NCBI RefSeq assembly: GCF_037975245.1
Contig: NC_092564.1
Location: 11,014,484 to 11,078,483 of the forward strand
From: Apostichopus japonicus
Taxonomy: Eukaryota; Echinodermata; Holothuroidea; Aspidochirotida; Stichopodidae
Length of the DNA: 64,000 bases
Direction of reading: 5' to 3'
Both the position numbers and the translations under genes were made by a program. The notes under the pieces were generated by a model. It had not been told where the DNA came from. It ran no database searches and was given only the letters and a program-made list of their open reading frames with translations. Positions 27,401-36,400 of this stretch are shown here, piece after piece. The first letter of the stretch is position 1. Each line of letters begins with the position of its first letter.

Positions 27401-30400
27401 TACAAATACATCTTTGTACAGTTAGAATCTGTTAGTTTGATGAAAAAGTACTTTGAAATATCATTTTCATTTATGTCTTTATATGATTATGGATGATATT
27501 TGTGCATTCCAAATGACCTCTTTGACTATTAACAAATAACATTTATTATGGAAAACATTTATACAATGTTGCACTGCAATATAATTCAGTCTTTACATTA
27601 ACAGCCTTCAAGAAGATGCCACTAAAATTCAACTACCGTAAACTTAACAGTTGGTCATCAAACTTGAGTGTGATTGGCTGACAGAGAGAGAAAGAGGTTA
27701 CACTCGATAACTTTCTCATTTATTTTATATTTCAGGAACAGATAACTCTAGGATTGGAGCTGGGTCACCTCTTTCGAGGTCCTCATCACCTAAACTTCAT
27801 GTGAGAGCAAAAAGTGAGAGCTCTCTCAACACATCTCAACCCCTCCCTCCGATTAAAGTACCCACAGAGGAGAACGATCCTGATCAACTGGTGAAAATGA
27901 ATGGTGACAATGAGCAAGGCCACGGTAAGTGACTTGTAGATTACATTTAGAACAGTAAATCCTGTTTAATTGTTTCTTTTTTCATTAAATTGGAAATTAA
28001 GATTTGTTTTTAGTAGGAATTTTAGTATTAATTTAACAAAAATGATTGCAAACTTTCCAAAATTACCATAAGATTCTTAATAGTCCTATATTTAACTTGG
28101 AACTATTTTTGTGTTGAAGTCAATCAAATTCTTAAGAAAAATAATATAAATTGATTTTATGTCAATCTTATTTTTAGTGACTAATCAAAGCACAAAAAAA
28201 AACTACAGTGGATCACATAATTTGTGCTTTTCAATAATACTTTACACAAGTTTTACATAAAACTTGTCTCATATTATGGAAATTTTAACAGACTGGCTTT
28301 GTTGCGTTAAAGACATAATCATGCAATACTAACTTTTTAATTCAACCTTATTTGTGATTCAAGTCCAAGTCCAAACCATTAAATCGTTTTGTCTATATCA
28401 ACAATACTGTACAATGGTCAGACAACTTTGTCTCATATTCTGCAAAGTATCACAGCATGTTGAACATTGTTGTGTAGAAATCAATACATTTACAAATGTC
28501 AAGTCAAACTTGTGTTGTGACTCAAGAAAGTTAAATATGTTCAAATGTTTTGTGTTTATGAGTAATATTAAACGATGTTCACATAAAGTTCTCACATATT
28601 CTACACAGTGTAATGGTGATAGGATAAAAGAAACCAGATAACCTGTGAGCATCTGAAAATCTCTCCATACAGTCACATTTCTACATTTGAATAAAAGAAA
28701 CACAGATTGTAATATGTTGACAAAAACATTTCCTCAAATCTTTCTTCCGTCAATCTGGTCAAGGATATTGATACCTCACGAAAGGCTGTCCACAAAATAT
28801 AACATTTTCCCCTTTATTATCTGTCATATCTTACCTGTAACTTTGTTGTTTCTTTCTGAACCTCCTCAAAAAACAAAAAAATATGGAGAACTCATTTTAG
28901 CAGAACACTCCTCCTTTGATAATTTGTAACAAAGAGCTTCTAGTAGTAGCGTGTCAATTCTCTAGTGGTGTAGATTCATCAGTTTTAGTTGTCGATTGGT
29001 TAACAAGCCTCGGCTTTATTTGATTGACATAATATACTTTGCTGTCCTAGCCTTGACATGTCTCAATAAAGACAACCTGATATACATTATGACCTTTATC
29101 GAGACTCTGGACTCAGCCCCTTTTTTTTTTGTGGAAGATAAAACGAAATTACACCTCTTATCTAAATGAGCGCCTCAAAAGTAAAAACAATCGGCTAACG
29201 TTTATTGCCAAATTGAATTACTTCCACCACGTTATTGGCACCTGTTCCCAAAGTGACAAATTGTTAGATCTGGCGTAGAAACATGGCAAAGAAAGAAGCA
29301 TCATCTTTAAGGGCTCCTTCCTTCCTTCGTTTCCTTTTTCTTCTTCTTCTTTATTTATTTTTTTCATTTCCTTTCCTCTAATAAATCAGTTGTGCACAAA
29401 GTGGAAGATTGATCATGAAATTGTCTTAATTAGATATTTTTGTTAAGAATGTAATTAACATTTTAATTATCTACAGTCATTATCGTCATTTTGAAGAAAT
29501 ATATTTAATATGCAATTCTTTGGAATGCCTGCTTCACTTATCAAAATGATTCAGTGGCGTAGGAAGGTACTTTTGAGTGGGGGGGCTGAAGACTGATGGC
29601 CGGCCTGGGGAGGGGTCTAAGGGGAGGGGGTGTCCCCTCCCCTTTGGAATTTTTTGCATTTCCAGGTGGCCTCAGATGCAATTTGGTGCAATATAGCACA
29701 CTTCAACACCCACTCCAATTTGTAGACTTAATTTTGTATTTTCACCTGGCCTTAGATGCAATTTGGTGCTCCAAATGAGATTTTTTTTCTCATTTGAAAA
29801 TGAAAAAGGGGTTTTCTGACTTGCGAACCGGGGGGGCGGAATGATACTTCCGCCCCTCTACATTTTTCACTGGGGGGCTGGCGCCCCCCCAGCCCCCCCG
29901 GTTCCTACGCCCTTGAAATGATTGCTTTATTTGCATACATTTGAGTTATTAGTTATTTTTATTAGGGGTTCAGTTCTTTCTCTTGATCGTCTTCTGGTTA
30001 TATGGACAAGTAGATTATGACAGAATACAGCCAGGGTATGTGGGTACCCAAAATACCTAGCAGTTTTATGTATTATTCGATCGAACTATGTAGCTATTTA
30101 TTAACAACAGAGTGCAAAACTGTACATTCTGCACTGCTTAATCCCCATCCCCATCCCCCCCCCACCACCACCACCACCAGTTTCATGAGGCCTTTTTGGT
30201 ATTTTCTTGCAAGTGGATTGGTATTGTCACAAAACAATGATATGATATGTGAAAAAGAAAAGTTACCATAAGCCTACTGGTAGGTGTAAAAATTGAGATG
30301 GCGCTAACTCAAAGTAATTTGATTTTTTTTGGTATTTTCTTTGATTCGTATGTTCATGTGCAAATGCATTTAGTGCATGAAAAATATAGTCCATAGATTC

Positions 30401-33400
30401 CTGACAAAAAAATGATTAAAACATGGACAAGTTCTATAAATGTAGCTCACTCTGTGGTCTCATGTAAGGTTAAAGTTAGTTAGATTATTTGTGGTGGGTA
30501 CAGAAGAACCCCTGTCATATTAAGTCTCGGGTTCATAGGTCATGTTTGGTGAATACAAGTGACTGTTGAGAGCACAACATATCACAAAGTGCAGCAGGCA
30601 TTCTTTAGTCTCGTACATGGTTTGTAGATGCATGTTGGTAATTACAAAGTCCCTGTTTGTTTTGTGGAGATCATAGTGTCATTTGAGGCCCGACAGGACT
30701 AATCACACTAAGTTGAGTTTAATATGCCAAGTATTCTCCGCTCAGCTGATGGCTGTACAGCTGCAGGACACTTCATTAAGTTTATTCTATCCCCAAATTA
30801 CTCATGATGTCTGCGAATGTTTGGGGGACTTTTGTATCAGAATAATCACCTCAGTTGGCTTTTAAGTCTTTCTGATGTTGGAAGTAAATGTATGTATGGG
30901 TGTATGTATGTATTTTAGATCCTCCTGCAAGCAGGAATTGGCAAAGAAGTCATCATTGGATTATCAAAGACGCAAGCTGACCAAAGTTAGGCTCTTAGAT
31001 TCATATCTAACGTCCATGATTATGATTTGTCAAATTGCAAAAAACTCTGTAACTGGACAACATACATTAATCTTGGAGTGACTCAAACTGGGGACCTTAT
31101 GATTGGACAGCACAGGCATTAACCACTGAGCTAACACTCCTAAATGATCTGGACAAGTGTATAGTTTGTTCAACTTTCAACTCAACTGCTAGAAGTTGCT
31201 CTCTGTTTGTAGTTGTTTGAGTTTTATCTCAGTAATACTTATTCAGGAGGAATTTCCTTGATATTTCTTCATTTTTCTTTCGGTAAGATCTTCCCATTTT
31301 CCACCAATAATATGTACAGATATTCTTTGATAAACATTACATTATTTTCTGACGCAATTGCTTGCTCGAACCTACTTGGAAATTAGATAAATGAATCCTT
31401 TCTTACTAGATATCTTTTATTTGACTTTTTCTCTTTCGTGTTTCATTCTTGGAAGCCGCGGACGTACAAAACACCTACCATAAAAGCAAATGACGTCCTT
31501 GCACTTTGTGAATCAGCAAGCCACAAGCTTTACCCAGCAATATTATGAATTTTATCTGATTTCCATCATCTTTTTTTGTCGTTGTATAATTTGCCAAGCT
31601 ATTTGTAGACCTTATTACCAGTGACGCACTTTCATGGGTCCTGCTGTTTGACAGCTTTGTTACGTACTTCCAATATTCACTGCCTATATCATGCCTAGGT
31701 GTATCCATCAATACTGTACCGATTGTTATTGTTAGTATTTTTTAGTTTTAAACTCTCCAGAAGGAACCAGTATTCTCAGTTCTGGGAGACCACAGGGAGT
31801 TTAGAGTGATGAAATTATATGATACATGTATTACTGCTGTACGTTCACGGGAGCCTTTGATAGCTAAGTTTGCATCTTAGGCCCCCCAAAAGAAATGTTA
31901 AATGCAACAGCGCTGAATGAATCTGTGTGTCCCAGAAATTAAAACCCATATGGAGAAATGAGAATGGATTTTTACAAGTCCAAGGATTCTTTGGAATTTG
32001 AGAAGGTCAAAACATCTGTTGAATAGTTGTGGAATGTTTTTGTTCCAGTTGTCATGTGAAGGATCTAACCTCCACCCCTCTTAATGGGTTACCAGAAAAA
32101 GAAAAACAATGTATTTAATACATTACTGATTAGTTTGTGTCAAAACCAACCGTATGTTCTTAATGATGAAAATAACAGTTTGAAGAGCACTGAAATGCAA
32201 AATAGGGCTCAAAGTTGCTCATTGATCAGTGTTCTACATATTAGTGTTTTCATGTTTATTTTAATTAAATTAAGTCTTTGCTTTTGTCTTCTTATTTTTC
32301 TTATGTTGTTATTATTATTATTATTATTATGCGTAGCTGTAGATGGTACCTTTTAACTCCAAACAGTATGGAAACTATATGTTTTTTGTTTGCATAATGA
32401 GGTGCCGTATTTGGTATAGGCCCCACTATTTTTTTTTATTATATGACCATTTCAATCTGGAGCAATGTTCATGTTTGATGAAATATTAATAGAGAAGAGC
32501 ACATTTAGGAAAGAAAATCTCATATGTCAATGCCATATAATTTTCGTTATTTCACAAACTCAATGGAAGGTTAAGCTGCTGCCGTTGGCAAGGTTGATAG
32601 TATTTAACGTATTTCCCCCCGTAATCTGATTCCGTAGACTTATAACAAATTTCCCCGTTCGATTTTGAGGATTAAAACTCCTTTTTTTTTTGGAAGCTAG
32701 ATTGATGTAACTTGTAGTAAAAAGGTCTTCACCTCAGTTAGTACAATGTCAAATATTGCAGTTGGAGAAACGTTTTAGGAGACACTCAACCTCGGTGTCG
32801 TAATTATATGCAATTCCAATACAGTTGCCTGCACATTTTCATTTCTAAAAAGTTGCATGATATTATAGAATTCTGGCGCGAATCCTGGGGGTGGGAAGAG
32901 GGTGCATAGCCCCCCCCCCTCCCGACCACTTTTACAACTCCACTGTAAAAAAAAAAAAAAAGTCCATTTATTAGTACAACCTTGCGTGTAGACCTAACTA
33001 AAAACCTAATTTTATGCCTAAATATTCCTCAGAGTGCACCGTTACATACATGCCTTGCATATTGGGGTTGGAGTGGGGACAGAGAGAGTGGGGACAGAGG
33101 GGTACCCCCTGGAAACCCCTAATTGAGTGTGGTGACCCCGGGCTTCTACCCCTCTTGTAATAAAGCTCCTGGATCCTTATTCAGTCTATTACATTGTATT
33201 ATTATTATGAAGTCAATTTGTTGTTGTTTCAGCCAGTATACAGCACATGCTGATCTTGGCGCAATTCACTGACAAAACCGAAATCAACGTAAAAAAAATC
33301 AACAAAATATGTTCACCTTCACTCGCTTGTTGGCAGAATAACTTACAGTCCCAACATAGAAAATCTGGTGCTTTCTTTCATTGCACATATATGCATTGAC

Positions 33401-36400
33401 TGTCATTTTAGGGTGTCCTAACAGCCAAAAAGGTTGGATTGACGTATACAATGGTGGTACATACCCACGTACCGTTAAATAATGTCAAATCAATTTTGTT
33501 TCAAACTGTATTTGTTTCCTTTCACTTTTCACAGAATTCTATTTATTTTAAAGATAAGTAGTCATTGCTTGTGTCTGTTCTTCATTAAAACTTACTTGGA
33601 ATTACATTATCATGCATGCAGCCAGTAAGTCATAGCACATCTTCGCTGCTTAACACAAAGCTTTACAAATCCTGAAAAGATGGAGAAAAACATTTGATTT
33701 TGTTAATTTGAGTGATTTCGGTGATCTGTTCGGTTTCAAATGTAGTCAGATGTTCCTTAATCATTTTTTTTCCACCTGTGTGTGTGTATGTGTCTTGATT
33801 AAATATAGAAAAATATAACTTCAATTTAATATAATTTGGATTTATTTTTTTATGAATATATATATATATAAATCAATTTTGTATTTTTGATAACGTCTCT
33901 TGATCCGAATCATTCAATTTTCTCACCCGTGGTGCAAATTAAATATTTTCCACTCGTTAGTTCTATTAAGTCATAAATAGCAGAAGGCAATTGTTACTGT
34001 GCCCCTCGATTTCGCTAGATAACTTCTCTCGTTAACGACAGGAAGTGGTAACATTCCGTATTGACTTTTTTTTTCTTCGCTGATAAATCAATAACCCGAC
34101 GAAATGTTTACATCATTGACGTTAGGTGGCCCTTAAATCTACTCTAAGGCCTCGACTTACAAAATCAATGTCTTTTATTCGGTCAAGAAAATAAAGAAAA
34201 AAGGACTTCCAACATTTTTCTTGTTTTTTTTCGGGCTTATTTCTCTCTTTGAGGAAGTTGTAAATTGTTAAATTCACAACTCAAAAGGATGACTTTGTGA
34301 CTTTTTTAGCTGAGGTTAAAATCGGATAAAGTTTGTCCTTATCATGGTATCTTTGTGACGATGGGGGCAATTCGAAGCAAAAAGAGCTAAGCGATATTTC
34401 TCGTCAGATTTTGTGTATTTTAACAACCTTCAAACCTCAGAGTCTGACGGCTGGTAAAATTATTGCCTTCTTTTAGTCAGATTTTAAGCACCAACCATCA
34501 ATTATTTGATGAAACCCTCATCCCCCTTTCTTCCCCCCCCCCTTTTTTTGTTGTAAATCAGCACATTAAAAAAAGGGGTTATATGTCCTTTTTATCATTT
34601 AAGTTCTTTGTCTTTACATTTTACTGCTTTTTATACTATTGTTATTTCTCTACTTTTTAAATGTTTTTGTAGTTTCTAATTTCAAAGGCCTCTTGATAGA
34701 TCTAGCTTTCACTTAACCTAGTTTCACCCTGTGTAATGCTAATAAGAACATTCAAAAGCATCAAATTAAACACAAGTCGGGTGTTATATGTCCTTTGATA
34801 ATTTCAATTCTTTCGCCCTCTCTTTATTTCCTGGTATCAATTTCTTGCTTTTCCAGGTTGTCTCTCATTTATTTCATCTTTTGGATTCTTTCAATGGTCT
34901 CGTAAGAGAGTATAGCTTCTATGTTACGGAGTTCCACTCTGTGTCAATGCTCATTAGATCAAACCTTTCAAGATATCAAACATTTCAAACATGTTTATTA
35001 GCATAACGAATTGTTCACATGTGAGATAGTTATATACTTGTCACTGCAATGTCATTCGTTTGCTATTCTCATAAATCCAGACATTGTTCTACACAGCGCA
35101 CCAATCCAGTTTTCTTTCTACAGGGCGTATATAGTATATGAGTTCCTTCGGTCATTATTTTACCGCCGTGGTAGCTTTTCAATCGAAATTCTAATATTTC
35201 TATTGGTTTTGAATTACATTTTGTATTTTTTTTCTTCATTCCATTATAAGAAATAAAATTTATAAAGAGGAGTCATAAAATACGTTAACAGGAAGAATAA
35301 CTAATATAAAAGGAAAACTGTTAAGATGATAGGATATATAAAATACATCTACACATACAAAAGTTAATACATAAAACGATATAACAAACAGACTCCAACA
35401 TACATTCTAAGTGCTTGGATTGAATGTATAATGCAGCACGATAAAATAGTTTCTGTAAACTTTTGATCTTATAACTATACTAGTTATATAACAGAACAGA
35501 GTTCCAAAATAACAAGGTTGTAATTTTCAATAAATATTTATGTAAAAATACACCTTTTGCATCCTTCGGTGATTACCATTTGACAAAATATGATATAAAT
35601 AAAAACAACCTTCTTTCTTTAAGGGTATACAAAAAAGTATGTCTTGCCATATCGAAATAAAAACGTTGACAGATTATGAAATTGTCAAAGGATAGTGCTA
35701 CTGCTTTATGATGATAACAGCTGGTTCTATTGTTTCATGGTTTTATTCTTATATATCTGATATCATATATTTAACGCATGTGGTTGACAATCAGGCAGGC
35801 ATAAACACAACCAAGTTAAATGTAAATTTGGTAATCTTATGACTACTCATCTTATCTGTTAATTGATTCATTTTGAAGCTGCCAGGTCGTTTTGTGGAAA
35901 CAACAAATGTTTAGAACTTACAGTGTTTATCTTATTGGAATGCTCGGAAGCTGATTTATAGCAAAAAACAGTTTCACGCGATCACTTAAAGCATATCCAA
36001 ACTTCGTCAACTTTGTTTTTTGCTTGCTGATTCAAAGTTCAGTGTCGATATTCAGACTTTCACTTCCAACTTTCTGAAAACTCTTGCTTATCGCGTACAG
36101 TGCTGTTAACTGCGGTTATAGTATATCACGAATGTATACCTTTGAACCATATGGTCATGATCAGTTGTATATCATAGCTATATAATAGTGGTGAGTCCTA
36201 CAGTAGCGACCACGATAGTCTAGTCAGCCTAGGCTCTTATTTGGGGACATATCACTTATCCTATCAACGATTTGTGGTAAAATAGCTGAATTCCCCTGGG
36301 ACAGTAGTATGTTGCTCGAAGATACGAATTATAAACAATATAAGACTCGAACCTTTAGGGTGAAGGGTATTTACTTCATTAGACATTGTCTGTCTGAAAA

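Noticed and set aside
30919-30990. Possible extra exon after a tattttag acceptor in the last intron
   Set aside because: The frame required by exon v meets a stop within about 60 bases without a donor, and the stretch belongs to the SINE.
32870-33180. Possible transposon with GAATCCTGGGG-like ends
   Set aside because: The ends pair poorly and no target-site duplication could be found.
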